A DNA stretch of 64,000 nucleotides. Origin: Oceanisphaera litoralis (lineage in GTDB: Bacteria > Pseudomonadota > Gammaproteobacteria > Enterobacterales > Aeromonadaceae). Below, piece by piece: positions 36,849-47,577 of the stretch. Positions within the stretch are counted from its first letter, which is position 1. Each line of letters starts with the position of its first letter. Under the pieces are notes generated by a model. That model was not told the DNA's origin. It saw only the letters and a program-made list of their open reading frames with translations, and ran no database searches. Location of the stretch: NCBI RefSeq assembly GCF_016907015.1, contig NZ_JAFBBE010000015.1, forward strand, positions 31,354 through 95,353, in the 5' to 3' direction. Both the position numbers and the translations under genes were made by a program.

Positions 36849-39365
36849 CTAAGTAGTAGGACAGGGCCGGGAGTCATCCCGGTCTTCCTTGACGGTTCTG
36901 TAAGGCAGCACACGCTGTTGCCCACCCTCCGCCACGATTTCGTAATACTGCGGCAGATTGAAATGGGCAAAATGGCTCTGTCCGGCCACCTGCTGGTGGG
37001 AGGTATAGAAGCGATTGATGCTCTGCACCAGCTCGTCCTTGCTGCCGGCCACCTGCCGGTACACCTCGACCCGGTTGGCCTCATCGAGAATATAGAGGTT
37101 GTAATCATCGCCGCTGTCTTCGAAAAAGTACTGCATCAGTCCCTCGCTGGCATAGACATCCACCACTTCGGGGACCGGCTTGCCTTCCTGTTGATCCAGC
37201 CGCAAGGTGCTATGGGTCGGCTTCTGCCTGGGCAGTGGCTCACTGATGACCCCTTTCCGCTGTTGCACGCTGACCCCGCGCCGTTCGAAGAAGATGTCGT
37301 ATTCTTCGCTGCCCAGTAACAGGGTCTTGACGGTGCTACCCTGCTCCCGGGCCAGCCGCAGGCCGATACATTCATTGATCAGCTGTTCGAAACGAGTGCG
37401 GATCAGGCTGCGGAAATGCCGGCTGTAACAGAACACCTGCAGGTTTTCGGGTGCACTGGCCCCCTGATGCATCTTGCCGAGAATGGTGGTCAAGGCATCC
37501 ACCACCGCCGTGGGGCCGCTGAAATGCAGGGTGCGTATTTCGTCCCAGGAGTTGCGATAGAGCACCTCTACCGAGCCCACCAGATTTTCCAGCTGCTGTC
37601 CGAAGCTGAAGGGATCGCTGGTCCTGGCGTTGAATTCGATGGGCCTGTCGCGCCAGTGGGCAGTGGGATCCTGCTCCAGATTGAGGAAGATGCCGAGCTG
37701 GCGCACCTCGCAGGGCCGGCTCAGCGCCAGGTTGCTGGGGGACGGCGCTCGTACCGGGAAGAGTCGAGCCAGATCGCCCCGGTACTCCTGCAAATGCCGG
37801 TGGCTGATATCGGTATTCTGGTTGAACAGATGTAGCCGGGTATCGGTCACCAGCAGGCCGTTGAAGTGGGCCCAGGCGATCAGCTTGCCGGCATAACCAC
37901 TGTATTCAAGCGGACGGCGGCCTATGATGTCGGCGGGGGTCAGACCGTATTTGTACAGGTACCAGCCGGCCTTGTTGAACCGCCCTTCCGGCACCTGCAC
38001 CAGGCTGATGTCCGCCTCGCCCAGATCCGGCGCTATGTGCAGGTTGATCAGTTGTACCTTGCCCGGCAGGTTTTCGAAGGCCGCATATAGCTTGCGCGAC
38101 AGAATACCGATGTCTTCCGGGTTGATCGACTCGCTGATGTTGTTACGCCGGGCAAACTGGATCAGATTGCGATAGCTCTGCATCAGCGCTTCCAGCAGTT
38201 CGCCGTAGGCGGACTTGACCTCTTCCACCTTCCAGTGGGCCCTGTCGTTCAGCAGGGCGACTTTTTCCGTTGACCAATCCCAGGCCGACACCAGTTGATT
38301 GATCTGGGTCCGCCGCCAGTAATCCTGATCCTGGTCGTCGCAGTCCCGGCTCAGATCCAGCCCTTCCGATACCTTGAGATAAAAACAGCGCCGCACCAGA
38401 TCGAGCCGTTTGTCATCCCCGATGGACTTCAGATAACCGGTCACCTTTTCCAGCATCAGCATATAGTGATCCTGACGCTCATCGAGCCGGTCGGCTGTAT
38501 GGAAGTGCCCCTTGAGTTGACGGCAGAGCAGCTGGGTGTCCGGATATTCGTGGGAATAGGCTTCCATCAGCACCGTTTTCAGTACCGCCTTGTAGGGCGA
38601 ATCGATGCTTTTGTACAGTTGCCACAGGGCGGAACCGAAATACTCCTCCGCCGGAATGCGGGCAAAGCCGCCCAGATCCAGCCATTCGTCGGTATTGAGG
38701 GTACCGTTGGCAAACTGCTCGGCGACAAAACGGTCGTAGCGGGGCCCGAGCTTGCCCGGCGCGAACATCCACACCAGCCGCTTGCCGGCAATACGCAGGT
38801 GACTGCGATAAAACTCGTCCAGCAGCAGCAGGTGCTGGGCACTGCCACAGCTTTCCCCCTCGACCAGTTGCTGGTTGTCGGTGCGGAATTTGTTGTCCGG
38901 GATCAGAAACAGGTTGAGCTCGACCCGACGCTGCTCGGCCCACTGGGAAATCAGCACACATTTCTGCTGCAGCCAGGCGACCCGCTCCGGCGCCATCCGA
39001 TGGGAATAACAGACCCAGACATCCAGATCGGAGTGGCGGCTCTGGCCGATGGAAGAGGTGCTCCCCATGGAATAGAGGCCGAATATTTCGCTCCGGCCGT
39101 GCTCCAGCCCCTGATGACCGTTGGCAGCCTCGCAGAGTTCATCGATAAACTGCTGCTGGCGTTGATTGGGCAGAAAATGACACACACCCGCAGGCACGTC
39201 ACCCGGCACATAGCCCGGCAACAGGGGGTGGTGATAGTGCAGCAGCACCGGCAGCAACTGAAATACCTGCTGGCCGTAACGGTTCATCGCCGTCAGGGCT
39301 CTAGCCTGTTTCTGCTGGTTAAACTGCTCACATCGCTCGACGAGCCGGTGAAAATTCGCGTGCAA
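36849..39365 (-). CDS. cyaA: Class I adenylate cyclase
   Basis: CyaA makes cAMP and is controlled by the PTS in enteric-type bacteria. The catalytic half has [17 protein letters not shown] with the nucleotidyltransferase Ser and Asp residues, and the C-terminal regulatory half is also complete. Homology to E. coli CyaA begins at [10 protein letters not shown], and a TTG at 39365 fits as start, as in E. coli, where cyaA uses TTG. This gives 838 residues (E. coli 848). A longer ATG-started frame to 39464 would have no counterpart and crosses the CRP site. Shine-Dalgarno is weak, AAAGG at some distance. Confidence 0.93.
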   Translation of the reverse strand: MHANFHRLVERCEQFNQQKQARALTAMNRYGQQVFQLLPVLLHYHHPLLPGYVPGDVPAGVCHFLPNQRQQQFIDELCEAANGHQGLEHGRSEIFGLYSMGSTSSIGQSRHSDLDVWVCYSHRMAPERVAWLQQKCVLISQWAEQRRVELNLFLIPDNKFRTDNQQLVEGESCGSAQHLLLLDEFYRSHLRIAGKRLVWMFAPGKLGPRYDRFVAEQFANGTLNTDEWLDLGGFARIPAEEYFGSALWQLYKSIDSPYKAVLKTVLMEAYSHEYPDTQLLCRQLKGHFHTADRLDERQDHYMLMLEKVTGYLKSIGDDKRLDLVRRCFYLKVSEGLDLSRDCDDQDQDYWRRTQINQLVSAWDWSTEKVALLNDRAHWKVEEVKSAYGELLEALMQSYRNLIQFARRNNISESINPEDIGILSRKLYAAFENLPGKVQLINLHIAPDLGEADISLVQVPEGRFNKAGWYLYKYGLTPADIIGRRPLEYSGYAGKLIAWAHFNGLLVTDTRLHLFNQNTDISHRHLQEYRGDLARLFPVRAPSPSNLALSRPCEVRQLGIFLNLEQDPTAHWRDRPIEFNARTSDPFSFGQQLENLVGSVEVLYRNSWDEIRTLHFSGPTAVVDALTTILGKMHQGASAPENLQVFCYSRHFRSLIRTRFEQLINECIGLRLAREQGSTVKTLLLGSEEYDIFFERRGVSVQQRKGVISEPLPRQKPTHSTLRLDQQEGKPVPEVVDVYASEGLMQYFFEDSGDDYNLYILDEANRVEVYRQVAGSKDELVQSINRFYTSHQQVAGQSHFAHFNLPQYYEIVAEGGQQRVLPYRTVKEDRDDSRPCPTT

Positions 39366-39413
39366 GGGTTCAGGCCTTTGGTGGACCGACACAGACCTGG
39401 GACAGGTCAGAAG

Positions 39414-39429
39414 TGTGATCATGGTAACA
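39414..39429 (-). promoter_or_regulatory. CRP-binding site upstream of cyaA
   Basis: Minus strand TGTTACCATGATCACA matches the consensus TGTGA-N6-TCACA at 9 of 10 defined positions. The E. coli cyaA P2 site (TGTTAAATTGATCACG, from memory) is very similar, and there CRP-cAMP represses the gene. It lies about 50 bp upstream of the TTG start, so feedback control of cAMP synthesis is likely conserved. Confidence 0.8.
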
Positions 39430-39563
39430 ATTAGCCGATAGATGAACAATATGTGGCAAGACACATTTCGGCAACATACTGCCGTGCCCCCCTTTCACCC
39501 CCTGTAAAGCGCCGACAGGAATGATAGTATCGGCGTATTAATGGACACAAAGAAGAGATTCAA

Positions 39564-40493
39564 ATGGCAAACCGCATCATCCGTATCGCCACCCGCAAGA
39601 GCCTGCTGGCGCTGTGGCAGGCCCATTATGTCAAAGCCCGGCTGGAGCAGCTGCACCCCCATATCGGTGTCGAGCTGGTCCCCATGACCACTCAGGGTGA
39701 TGTACTGCTCGACACGCCCCTGTCCAAGATTGGCGGCAAGGGCCTCTTCATCAAGGAGCTGGAGCAGGCCATGCTGGACGGCCGGGCAGATATTGCGGTG
39801 CACTCGATGAAAGACGTGCCGGTGGAATTCCCCGAGGGGCTGGGCCTAACCGTGATCTGCGAGCGGGAAGACCCGCGTGATGCCTTTGTTTCCAATCACT
39901 ATACCCACCTCGAGCAATTGCCGGCCGGCGCCGTGGTCGGCACCGCCAGCCTGCGCCGGGAATGCCAGATCCGCGCCCGCTACCCGCACCTGGAAGTCAA
40001 GACCCTGCGCGGCAACGTGCAAACCCGGCTGCGCAAACTGGATGAAGGCCAGTACGATGCCATCATTCTCGCCGCCGCCGGCCTCAAGCGACTGGAGCTG
40101 GACTCCCGTATCGCCGGCCTGATGAGCCCGGAAGACAGCCTGCCCGCCAACGGCCAGGGTGCCGTGGGCATAGAATGTCGGCTGGATGATGCGGAGCTGC
40201 TCGAACTGCTGGCCCCCCTCGATCACCACGACACCCGGCTGCGCGTGGTGGCGGAACGCGCCATGAACCACGGCCTGCAGGGCGGTTGCCAGGTGCCTAT
40301 CGGCTCTTATGCCGAGCTCCAGGGCGATAATATCTGGCTGCGCGGCCTGGTCGGTCGCCCCGACGGTAGCCAGATCATCTATGAAGAGATGACCGGCCCC
40401 GCCAGTCAGGGCGAAGCCCTGGGGGCCGAACTGGCCAAACGTCTGCTGGCCCGGGGCGCAGACCAGATACTGGATGAGGTCTATCGGTCATGA
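39564..40493 (+). CDS. hemC: Hydroxymethylbilane synthase (porphobilinogen deaminase)
   Basis: HemC joins four porphobilinogens into hydroxymethylbilane in haem synthesis. The 309-residue protein contains [14 protein letters not shown] at the N-terminus, [23 protein letters not shown] with the substrate-binding arginines, and QGGCQVPIG with the dipyrromethane-cofactor cysteine. AGAGATT precedes the ATG. The gene heads hemCDXY and is divergent from cyaA, as in E. coli. Confidence 0.97.
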   Translation: MANRIIRIATRKSLLALWQAHYVKARLEQLHPHIGVELVPMTTQGDVLLDTPLSKIGGKGLFIKELEQAMLDGRADIAVHSMKDVPVEFPEGLGLTVICEREDPRDAFVSNHYTHLEQLPAGAVVGTASLRRECQIRARYPHLEVKTLRGNVQTRLRKLDEGQYDAIILAAAGLKRLELDSRIAGLMSPEDSLPANGQGAVGIECRLDDAELLELLAPLDHHDTRLRVVAERAMNHGLQGGCQVPIGSYAELQGDNIWLRGLVGRPDGSQIIYEEMTGPASQGEALGAELAKRLLARGADQILDEVYRS

Positions 40494-41248
40494 CACCGCT
40501 GGTGGTGCGCGCCGAACCGCAGGCCGCCAGCCTGAGTCAGGCCCTGCTGGCGGCTGGCCACCAGCCGGTGACCAGCCCGCTGCTGAGTTTTGTCGAGGGG
40601 GCCGAACTCGAGCGGCTGCCCGCCCTGCTCGGCGGCCTGTCGCCGCGGGATTATGTGATAGCGGTCAGCGTACAGGCGGTCCATTTCGCCGATAATGCCT
40701 TGAAACAACAAGGCCATGGCTGGCCGAAGGCCAACTATATTGCCGTGGGTGACGCCACCGGCAAGGCCTTTGCCAGGGTGGATGTTCCCGGCGCCGCCAT
40801 CCCCGAGGATCCTCGCTCAGAAGGCATTATTTCGCTGCCGGGCTTGCAGCAACTGACGGGCCGCCGGGTGGTGATTTTGCGGGGCAACGGCGGTCGTCAT
40901 CTGATCGCTCCCACCCTGATGCAACGTGGGGCCCTGGTCGATTACTGCGAGGTATATCGCCGCTGTTACTATCAAGATTCGAGCGGCACTCTGGTGAAAA
41001 ACTGGCAGAGCCAGGAAGTGGACAGTATTATCATCACCAGTGGCGGCCTGCTGCATCATATTGTCAAGCTGGCGGCCGATAGCGCAAGGGACTGGCTGCT
41101 AAGCCGTATATTGATTGTTCCCAGTATCCGGGTCGTCCAAGAGGCCAGGGAGTTGGGCTTCACTCGGGTCATTAATGCAGACGGTGCATCCAATCAGGCA
41201 CTGATTGCCGCTCTGGATGAGAGGAAATGGAATGACAGACAAGACTAA
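40490..41248 (+). CDS. hemD: Uroporphyrinogen-III synthase
   Basis: HemD closes hydroxymethylbilane to uroporphyrinogen III with ring-D inversion. The 252-residue protein is typically divergent but retains two-domain structure and [26 protein letters not shown] and [11 protein letters not shown], common motifs of the enteric family. Its ATG overlaps the hemC stop by four bases, and its 3' end overlaps hemX by 17 bases. Confidence 0.93.
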   Translation: MTPLVVRAEPQAASLSQALLAAGHQPVTSPLLSFVEGAELERLPALLGGLSPRDYVIAVSVQAVHFADNALKQQGHGWPKANYIAVGDATGKAFARVDVPGAAIPEDPRSEGIISLPGLQQLTGRRVVILRGNGGRHLIAPTLMQRGALVDYCEVYRRCYYQDSSGTLVKNWQSQEVDSIIITSGGLLHHIVKLAADSARDWLLSRILIVPSIRVVQEARELGFTRVINADGASNQALIAALDERKWNDRQD

Positions 41249-42371
41249 CGATAACAAGGAACATAAGAACACGGCGGTCGCCGACGAGGTTGATGTTAGC
41301 CAGACCCCCGAACAGTCGCCAACGACACCGTCCACTCCGGATCCAAAAGCGCCGGTGCCGGAACAGAAAGAGCCCGAGCAGAAAAAATCCGCTTCGTCCG
41401 GCAAGATACTGGCCATTATCGCCATCATCATCGCCATCGTGCTGGCGGTGATACTGTACTGGCACGGTCATAATCAGGCGCTGGCACAGACCGAGCAACT
41501 GAACCGGATGCAGGCCGAACTGCAACAGCAGCAGAGCCGCCTCGAACAGGCCGAAGCCGCGCAGAGCCGCACGCTAGCCGCCGTGGTACGCAACCAGAAC
41601 AGCACCAGCGAACAGCTCGAGGGACTGTCGCACAAGCTGCTGGATCTGGACAGCAAGCGCCCCAACGACTGGATGCTGGCGGAAGCCGAATATCTGGTGC
41701 GCATGGCCGGTCGCAAGCTCTGGCTGGAACAGGACGCCGTTTCCGCCGCCATGATGCTGGCCAATGCCGACGAACGGCTGGCCGCGCTCAATGATCCCGG
41801 CCTGACTCCGGTACGCCGCGCGCTGGCGGACGATATCGCCAGCATCAAATCGGTCAAAAAGGTCGATCGGGAAGGCCTGGTGATCAAGCTCAACAGCATC
41901 AACGATCAGGTCGACAAGCTCACCCTGGCCGGTATCATCATGACCCGGGCCGACGCGCCGGATTTCTCCCTGTCCGAGTCGGTCAGCGACTGGAAGGAAA
42001 ACCTGAAGAAAAGCTGGGCCAGCTTCAGCGACGACTTCGTCACCGTGCGCCGTCGTGACGGCAACGTGGAAGCCCTGTTGTCACCACAGCAGCACTGGTA
42101 CCTGAGCGAAAACCTCAAGGGCAAGCTGCTGCAGGCCCAGCTGGCGGTCTACCGCGAGCAGCAGGAAATCTACGACAGCTCCCTGACCCAGGCCGAACAA
42201 TGGCTGCAGGACTATTTTGCCGACGACAGCGTACGCCAGTTCATGCTGGAGCAGATTAAGCAGCTGGAGGGCCAGCAGATCAAGGTCGACTATCCCGAGC
42301 AGTTCAGCGCTCAGGAACGCCTGCAGCAACTGCTGGATGACAGGCTGCAACGCCTGCTGACCGGCCTGTAA
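41232..42371 (+). CDS. hemX: HemX, membrane protein of the hem operon
   Basis: A 379-residue single-pass inner-membrane protein. The N-terminal 60 residues are charged and Pro/Lys-rich (APVPEQKEPEQKKSASSG). One transmembrane helix follows (ILAIIAIIIAIVLAVILYW), then a coiled coil rich in Gln (about 90-140), and a periplasmic domain (DUF513). The old label of uroporphyrinogen methyltransferase is not supported by motifs. Start at 41232 overlaps hemD; AGGAAATGG precedes it. Confidence 0.93.
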   Translation: MTDKTNDNKEHKNTAVADEVDVSQTPEQSPTTPSTPDPKAPVPEQKEPEQKKSASSGKILAIIAIIIAIVLAVILYWHGHNQALAQTEQLNRMQAELQQQQSRLEQAEAAQSRTLAAVVRNQNSTSEQLEGLSHKLLDLDSKRPNDWMLAEAEYLVRMAGRKLWLEQDAVSAAMMLANADERLAALNDPGLTPVRRALADDIASIKSVKKVDREGLVIKLNSINDQVDKLTLAGIIMTRADAPDFSLSESVSDWKENLKKSWASFSDDFVTVRRRDGNVEALLSPQQHWYLSENLKGKLLQAQLAVYREQQEIYDSSLTQAEQWLQDYFADDSVRQFMLEQIKQLEGQQIKVDYPEQFSAQERLQQLLDDRLQRLLTGL

Positions 42372-42382
42372 GGGAGAAGTCC

Positions 42383-43558
42383 ATGATACGTCTTGCCATT
42401 ATTGTCGCCATCCTGGTCGCCGGCCTGGTCATAGGTCCGGATATCACCGGTCAGCAGGGTTATGTACTGCTGGCTGCCGGTAACTACACCATCGAAACCA
42501 CCGTCACCGTATTTCTGGTGGCCGTGGTGCTGTTTTATGTGTTGCTGCTGTTCATCGAGTGGCTGCTGGGCCGGATCTTTGGCGTCAGCCATCGCACCCG
42601 CAACTGGTTTGTCGGTCGTCGCCGTCGCAAGGCCCTGAACTACACCCAGAGCGGCATGCAGGCGCTGGTGGCGGAAGACTATGCCACCGCCGAAAAAATG
42701 CTGCTCAAGGGGACCAAGGGCAACGATCAGGCGCTGCTCAACTACCTGAATGCGGCCACCGCCGCCCAGGCCCTGGGCCATGAAGAAAAGCGCGACGACT
42801 ATTTGCGCCAGGCTCATGAGCAGAGTCCCGGTGCCGGCCTGGCGGTGGGCCTGACGCAGGCACGACTGCAATATCAGCAGGGGCAGCTTGAACAGGCTCT
42901 GAGCGGTGTGCGCCAGCTGGAGGAGGAATACGGCAGCCAGCCCGCCCTGCTCAAGCTGCAGAAAGACGTCTATTTTGCCACTGGTGAATGGTCATCCTTG
43001 CTGGGCACCCTGGAGGCATTGACTGGCAAAGGGCTGCTCGAAGCCGAAGAGCAGCAGCTACTGAAACAGCAGGCCTATGCCGGCTGGTTTGACAGTACCG
43101 CCAACGCCGATGGCAGCGAAGGACTGATTGCCCTGTGGCAGAGCCTGTCGCGCAAGGAAAAGTATCAGGCCGAGATCCTGGCTCCGCTGTGCGACCGGTT
43201 GATCGGTCTCAAGGCCCACAAGGAAGCGCAACAGCTGCTGCTGGAAGGGTTGAACAAGCAAACGGATCCACGGCTGCTGGCCTGCATGACCCGATTGCAG
43301 CTGAGCGACTATTATCCGCTGCTGACGGAGCTGGAGAAAAAGGCGAAGAAAGAAACCCTGCCCGAACTGCATTCCACCCTGGGCCAGCTGTATCTGAAGG
43401 ACAACAAGCCGAAAGAAGCCGAAGCGCACCTGCAGCAGGCAGTGGCGCTCAAACCCTGCGCCGGCGACTATGTACTGCTGGCGGGCCTGGCCGAGCAACG
43501 CAAGGAACTGGCCAAGGCCAACGACTACTATCGCCACAGCCTGGCACTGGCTCCCTGA
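42383..43558 (+). CDS. hemY: HemY, TPR membrane protein
   Basis: A 391-residue protein with two N-terminal transmembrane helices (about 3-22 and 41-62), the loop between carrying GPDITGQQGYVLLAAGNYTIE. TPR-type helical repeats follow to the end (for example PELHSTLGQLYLKDNKPKEA). The family HemY_N is linked to haem synthesis by position only; it is not the protoporphyrinogen oxidase HemY of Bacillus. It ends the operon, followed by a strong terminator. Confidence 0.94.
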   Translation: MIRLAIIVAILVAGLVIGPDITGQQGYVLLAAGNYTIETTVTVFLVAVVLFYVLLLFIEWLLGRIFGVSHRTRNWFVGRRRRKALNYTQSGMQALVAEDYATAEKMLLKGTKGNDQALLNYLNAATAAQALGHEEKRDDYLRQAHEQSPGAGLAVGLTQARLQYQQGQLEQALSGVRQLEEEYGSQPALLKLQKDVYFATGEWSSLLGTLEALTGKGLLEAEEQQLLKQQAYAGWFDSTANADGSEGLIALWQSLSRKEKYQAEILAPLCDRLIGLKAHKEAQQLLLEGLNKQTDPRLLACMTRLQLSDYYPLLTELEKKAKKETLPELHSTLGQLYLKDNKPKEAEAHLQQAVALKPCAGDYVLLAGLAEQRKELAKANDYYRHSLALAP

Positions 43559-43582
43559 GCCCTTGCCTTACACCTTAATACC

Positions 43583-43612
43583 AAAAAGAGGAGCTTCGGC
43601 TCCTCTTTTTTT
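43583..43612 (+). terminator. Rho-independent terminator of hemCDXY
   Basis: AAAAAGAGGAGC, loop TTCG, GCTCCTCTTTTTTT: a perfect stem with a UUCG tetraloop and T-tract 25 bp past the hemY stop. A-runs on the other flank make it bidirectional in form. Confidence 0.95.
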
Positions 43613-43670
43613 GATCCTGGGTTGTAGACAGGAACAGGCAGGCGACACCGATGCTTCACGAAGCAGCAGC

Positions 43671-43835
43671 TCAGGTGTCCTTGTACAGCTTGATCGGGGT
43701 GGCGGGGTCCCGCTCCAGGTAGCCCTTGCTGCCATGCTGCCGCATCAGTTGCGCGGCCAGCCCCGTCAGTCCTAGAGCCGGTGAGGCTGAAAACCGAATT
43801 AAAACGAATTTTTTGTCAGAATTGCGCCCTGATAC
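43671..43835 (-). pseudogene. Fragment: 3' end of an unidentified gene
   Basis: On the minus strand an open frame of 54 residues without a convincing start ends ...RQHGSKGYLERDPATPIKLYKDT and stops at 43671. The last 30 residues read like genuine protein sequence, with typical codon use of the neighbourhood, whereas the upstream part runs into AT-rich sequence and a stop. It is probably the C-terminal remnant of a gene lost when the urease region was installed or rearranged. I do not recognise its family. Confidence 0.35.
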
Positions 43836-44198
43836 CTAGACGGTTTTTTTTCACTGAGATACAATCGACACAGGGCACAGCTGGTGGTTCGAAAAGTCTG
43901 TTTTCAGGCCTTTGAGTTCCTCAAATTGGCATACACACCCAGAGACGTTCGTCTCCGCCCTGATCTATATTCGAAGTTTATCTGTATCAGTTTTGCATTT
44001 TTCAGGCAATCCATGCTCGCAAACTGACAACCCGCGGCGGCTGACAAGTCGACTCCGCTAATCTGACCGTATGTACCTGCGCACATGGACGTTCAAGCGC
44101 ACTTTGCTATCTTCAGCTTATGAGCCTGCCCGACAGGTAAATTGGCTGAGGATTCGGCGACGGTGCTGCGTTGGGCTCATAAAAAGGTGTTCAATGGC
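43836..44198. other. AT-richer intergenic region before ureD
   Basis: About 360 bp without a supportable gene, visibly richer in A/T than flanking coding DNA. A TTG-started upstream extension of ureD from 44142 is possible but lacks support. A 60-codon frame on the minus strand (43904-44086) shows no recognisable features. The urease promoter should be here; no sigma-54 (TGGC-N8-TTGC) or clear -35/-10 pair was found by eye. Confidence 0.4.
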
Positions 44199-45107
44199 AT
44201 GACGTCTCTCTCTTTTATACCCGTACCACAACGGGTAGCCGTGGATTCCGGGCATCGCTTCGATGCCGGCCGCCACTGGGCGGCCTCTTTAACCCTGGGT
44301 TTTGGTGCCCGTACGGACGGTGATGCCACCCTAACCAGCATGATCAAGGCCCACCATTTCGGGCCCTTGCGCGTACAGAGGCCATTTTATCCGGAAGGCC
44401 GCGACGGCTGTTGTCATGTGTATCTGTTACACCCGCCTGGTGGCCTGGTCAGTGGCGATGCCCTCAACATTGATGTCACAGTGGCGGCAGCCGCTCACAC
44501 CCTGCTCACCACACCTTCCGCCAACAAACTCTATAAAGCCGACAGTCACGGCGTCGCCTGGACTCAGCACACTCATCTGAAAGTGGCTGGTGGCGCTACG
44601 CTGGAATGGCTGCCTCAGGAAACCCTGGCTTTCGACGGTTCCCGTGGCGAACAAACCTTCATTATTGAGCTGGAAGACAACGCCAAATGCCTGGGCTGGG
44701 AAATTCTTGGCCTCGGCCGTCCCGCCAGCGAGCTGCCGTTCGCCAACGGCCACCTCGAGCAACGCTTTCGGGTTACCCGTAATGGCCGCCCCTTGTGGCT
44801 GGAGCGTCAGTCTCTGGACCCCAGCCATCGCCGGTTCACCGGTAAATGGGGGCAGGGCGGAGCCACAGTACACGCCACCTTGTGGGTGGTTGGCCTGGCC
44901 GATCCCGCCGACGCCATCGAAGCGCTGCGCGCCCGGCTGCCCGCCAACTGTCGCTGGGCGGTGACTTATCGCCGTGGCGTGCTGCTGGTTCGCTACCTCG
45001 GCCATGAACGCAACGAAGTATGGGATTTGTTTCAACAGGCGCGCGTCATTCTGCGCCCACGGCTGACCGGGCACGAGGCCACTGTGCCCCGGATCTGGCT
45101 GACCTGA
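44199..45107 (+). CDS. ureD: Urease accessory protein UreD
   Basis: UreD binds apo-urease and, with UreF and UreG, directs nickel into the active site. The 302-residue reading starts MTSLSFIPVP at 44199. Motifs include GPLRVQRPFYPEG, CHVYLLHPPGGLVSGD and TTPSANKLYK, diagnostic of UreD. A TTG start at 44142 would add 19 residues of no evident homology. It leads ureDABCEFG, the common proteobacterial arrangement. Confidence 0.93.
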   Translation: MTSLSFIPVPQRVAVDSGHRFDAGRHWAASLTLGFGARTDGDATLTSMIKAHHFGPLRVQRPFYPEGRDGCCHVYLLHPPGGLVSGDALNIDVTVAAAAHTLLTTPSANKLYKADSHGVAWTQHTHLKVAGGATLEWLPQETLAFDGSRGEQTFIIELEDNAKCLGWEILGLGRPASELPFANGHLEQRFRVTRNGRPLWLERQSLDPSHRRFTGKWGQGGATVHATLWVVGLADPADAIEALRARLPANCRWAVTYRRGVLLVRYLGHERNEVWDLFQQARVILRPRLTGHEATVPRIWLT

Positions 45108-45206
45108 TTATTCACGCCAAAGCACCCGCTTTGGCCGTGACCAGCGCCAATGCGTATGAACAGCATGGGCCATCAACACGCAGTATCGACGACTACGGAG
45201 TTAGCG

Positions 45207-45509
45207 ATGGAATTAACGCCAAGAGATAAAGACAAGTTGCTGTTGTTTACCGCCGGGCTGCTGGCCGAACGCCGCAAGGCAAAGGGCCTCAAGCTGAACT
45301 ACCCCGAGTCGGTCGCGCTGATCAGCTGCGCCATTATGGAGGGAGCGCGCGAAGGCCGCACCGTCGCGGAGATGATGAGTGCCGGCCGTGAAATCCTGAC
45401 CCGCGACGATGTCATGGACGGCGTTGCCGAGATGATCCAGGACGTGCAGGTCGAAGCAACCTTTCCCGACGGTACCAAGCTGGTCACCGTTCATCACCCC
45501 ATTGTCTGA
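45207..45509 (+). CDS. ureA: Urease gamma subunit
   Basis: The 100-residue gamma subunit begins [14 protein letters not shown] at 45207, the canonical start, and carries [21 protein letters not shown] and [10 protein letters not shown]. An upstream in-frame Met at 45150 would add a non-homologous segment. With UreB and UreC it forms the (alpha-beta-gamma)3 urease in the cytoplasm. Confidence 0.97.
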   Translation: MELTPRDKDKLLLFTAGLLAERRKAKGLKLNYPESVALISCAIMEGAREGRTVAEMMSAGREILTRDDVMDGVAEMIQDVQVEATFPDGTKLVTVHHPIV

Positions 45510-45520
45510 GGATACCCGCC

Positions 45521-45856
45521 ATGATCCCCGGTGAATATCAGCTGCAAAGCGGAGACATAGAACTGTGCGCCGGTCGCAACAGCATCACCATGAGTGTCGC
45601 CAACTCCGGCGACCGCCCCATACAGGTCGGCTCCCATTATCACTTTGCCGAAACCAATCCGGCACTGCACTTTGATCGCAAGCAGGCTTACGGCTATCGC
45701 CTGGCGATAGCCGCAGGTACGGCGATTCGATTCGAGCCGGGCCAGCACCGCGAGGTGTCGCTGATTCCATTTTCCGGCCTGCGCCGCATCTACGGCTTCC
45801 GTGGTGAGGTGATGGGGCCATTGGACAAGAGCCCGAAAGAGGGAGCAGTAGCATGA
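45521..45856 (+). CDS. ureB: Urease beta subunit
   Basis: The 111-residue beta subunit has [15 protein letters not shown] at the N-terminus and the family block [19 protein letters not shown], then [15 protein letters not shown]. It lies 11 bp after ureA and overlaps ureC by four bases. Confidence 0.97.
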   Translation: MIPGEYQLQSGDIELCAGRNSITMSVANSGDRPIQVGSHYHFAETNPALHFDRKQAYGYRLAIAAGTAIRFEPGQHREVSLIPFSGLRRIYGFRGEVMGPLDKSPKEGAVA

Positions 45857-47556
45857 AGATTTCCCGGCAAGCGTATGCGGACATGTATGGCCCGACTACC
45901 GGTGACCGGATCCGCCTGGGCGATACCGAATTGTGGATCGAAATCGAACACGACCACACCCATTACGGTGAAGAGGTAAAATTCGGTGGCGGCAAGGTCA
46001 TTCGTGACGGCATGGGCCAGAGCCAGCGTTGCGACGACGCCGTGATGGACACAGTGATCACCAACGCCATCATCATCGACTGGTGGGGCATAGTGAAAGC
46101 CGATGTGGGTTTGAAGAATGGCCGCATCGCCGCCATCGGCAAAGCCGGTAACCCGGATACCCAGCCAGATATCGACATCGTCATCGGCCCCGGTACCGAA
46201 ATCATCGCCGGTGAAGGTCATATCCTCACCGCCGGCGGCGTCGATACCCATGTGCACTACATTTGCCCGCAGCAGGTCGACGAAGCGCTGATGAGTGGTC
46301 TCACCACCATGATCGGCGGCGGTACCGGGCCGGCCACCGGTTCGCTGGCGACCACCAGCACCCCGGGGCCCTGGCATCTGGGCAAGATGATGCAGGCGGT
46401 GGACGATTTGCCCATCAACATCGGCTTTCTTGGCAAAGGCAGTGCCAGTGCGCCGGAAGCGCTGGAACAACAAGTCATGGCCGGTGCCATGAGCCTGAAA
46501 ATCCACGAAGACTGGGGCGCAGCACCGGCCTCCATCAGCAACGCGCTGGATGTGGCCGATCGCTACGACATACAAATCGCCATTCACGCCGACAGCCTGA
46601 ATGAATCCGGCTTTGTGGAAGACACCCTGGCGGCCTTCAAGGACAGGTGCATTCACACCTACCACACCGAGGGTGCCGGTGGTGGCCACGCCCCCGATAT
46701 CATCACCGCCTGTGCGCTGCCCAACGTCTTGCCGTCGTCCACCAACCCGACCCGGCCGTACACGGTGAACACCGTTGATGAACACCTCGACATGCTGATG
46801 GTGTGCCATCATCTGGATCCCAATATTCCGGAAGATGTGGCCTTTGCCGATTCCCGCATCCGTCGCGAAACCATTGCCGCCGAAGACATCCTCCACGACA
46901 TGGGGGTGATTTCGATGATCTCGTCGGATTCTCAGGCCATGGGTCGGATCGGCGAAGTGGTGTGCCGCACCTGGCAGACTGCCCATAAAATGCGCCTTCA
47001 GCGTGGCCTGCTGCCGGAAGATCAGGAGCGTGGCACCGACAACTTCCGCGTGAAGCGTTACATCGCCAAGTACACCATCAACCCGGCGATTACCCACGGG
47101 GTCGGCCATGAAATCGGCTCCATCGAAATCGGCAAGCTGGCGGATCTGGTGCTGTGGAAACCGATGTTCTTCGGCGTCAAACCGTCGATCATTATGAAGG
47201 GCGGCATGATTGCGGGCGCCTCCATGGGCGACCCTAACGGCTCCATCTCCACACCGCAACCGGTGCATTACCGCCGCATGTTTGGCGCCTTGGGCCGTGC
47301 GGCAGCCGCAACCCGAATGACCTTCGTCAGCCAGGCCGCCATGAACACCGGGCTGGAAGAAAAGCTGGGGCTGAAGAGCCCGCTGGTGGCGGTTAAAAAC
47401 GTCCGCCAGATACGCAAGAGCGATATGAAGCTGAACGACGCCTGCCCGAAACTGACGGTGGACCCGCAAACCTACGAGGTGCACGCCGATGGCGTGTTAC
47501 TGACCTGTGAGCCGCTGTCTGAAGTGCCACTGGCCCAGCGTTATCACCTGTTCTGA
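45853..47556 (+). CDS. ureC: Urease alpha (catalytic) subunit
   Basis: UreC holds the dinickel site that hydrolyses urea to ammonia and carbamate. The 567-residue protein has the nickel ligands in [10 protein letters not shown], the Lys carbamylated in nature (SLKIHEDWG), His in [12 protein letters not shown] and [15 protein letters not shown], and Asp in [10 protein letters not shown]. The mobile flap [10 protein letters not shown] keeps its Cys and His. All catalytic residues expected by family are present, so the enzyme should be active. Confidence 0.98.
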   Translation: MKISRQAYADMYGPTTGDRIRLGDTELWIEIEHDHTHYGEEVKFGGGKVIRDGMGQSQRCDDAVMDTVITNAIIIDWWGIVKADVGLKNGRIAAIGKAGNPDTQPDIDIVIGPGTEIIAGEGHILTAGGVDTHVHYICPQQVDEALMSGLTTMIGGGTGPATGSLATTSTPGPWHLGKMMQAVDDLPINIGFLGKGSASAPEALEQQVMAGAMSLKIHEDWGAAPASISNALDVADRYDIQIAIHADSLNESGFVEDTLAAFKDRCIHTYHTEGAGGGHAPDIITACALPNVLPSSTNPTRPYTVNTVDEHLDMLMVCHHLDPNIPEDVAFADSRIRRETIAAEDILHDMGVISMISSDSQAMGRIGEVVCRTWQTAHKMRLQRGLLPEDQERGTDNFRVKRYIAKYTINPAITHGVGHEIGSIEIGKLADLVLWKPMFFGVKPSIIMKGGMIAGASMGDPNGSISTPQPVHYRRMFGALGRAAAATRMTFVSQAAMNTGLEEKLGLKSPLVAVKNVRQIRKSDMKLNDACPKLTVDPQTYEVHADGVLLTCEPLSEVPLAQRYHLF

Positions 47557-47577
47557 ACCGCTTGCAAGGACTATTAC

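Noticed and set aside
43904..44086. 60-codon minus-strand frame upstream of ureD
   Set aside because: No ribosome-binding site, odd composition, no recognisable motif; likely chance in AT-rich DNA.
45790..47484. Long minus-strand frame antisense to ureC
   Set aside because: His/Gly-rich shadow of ureC with no independent support.
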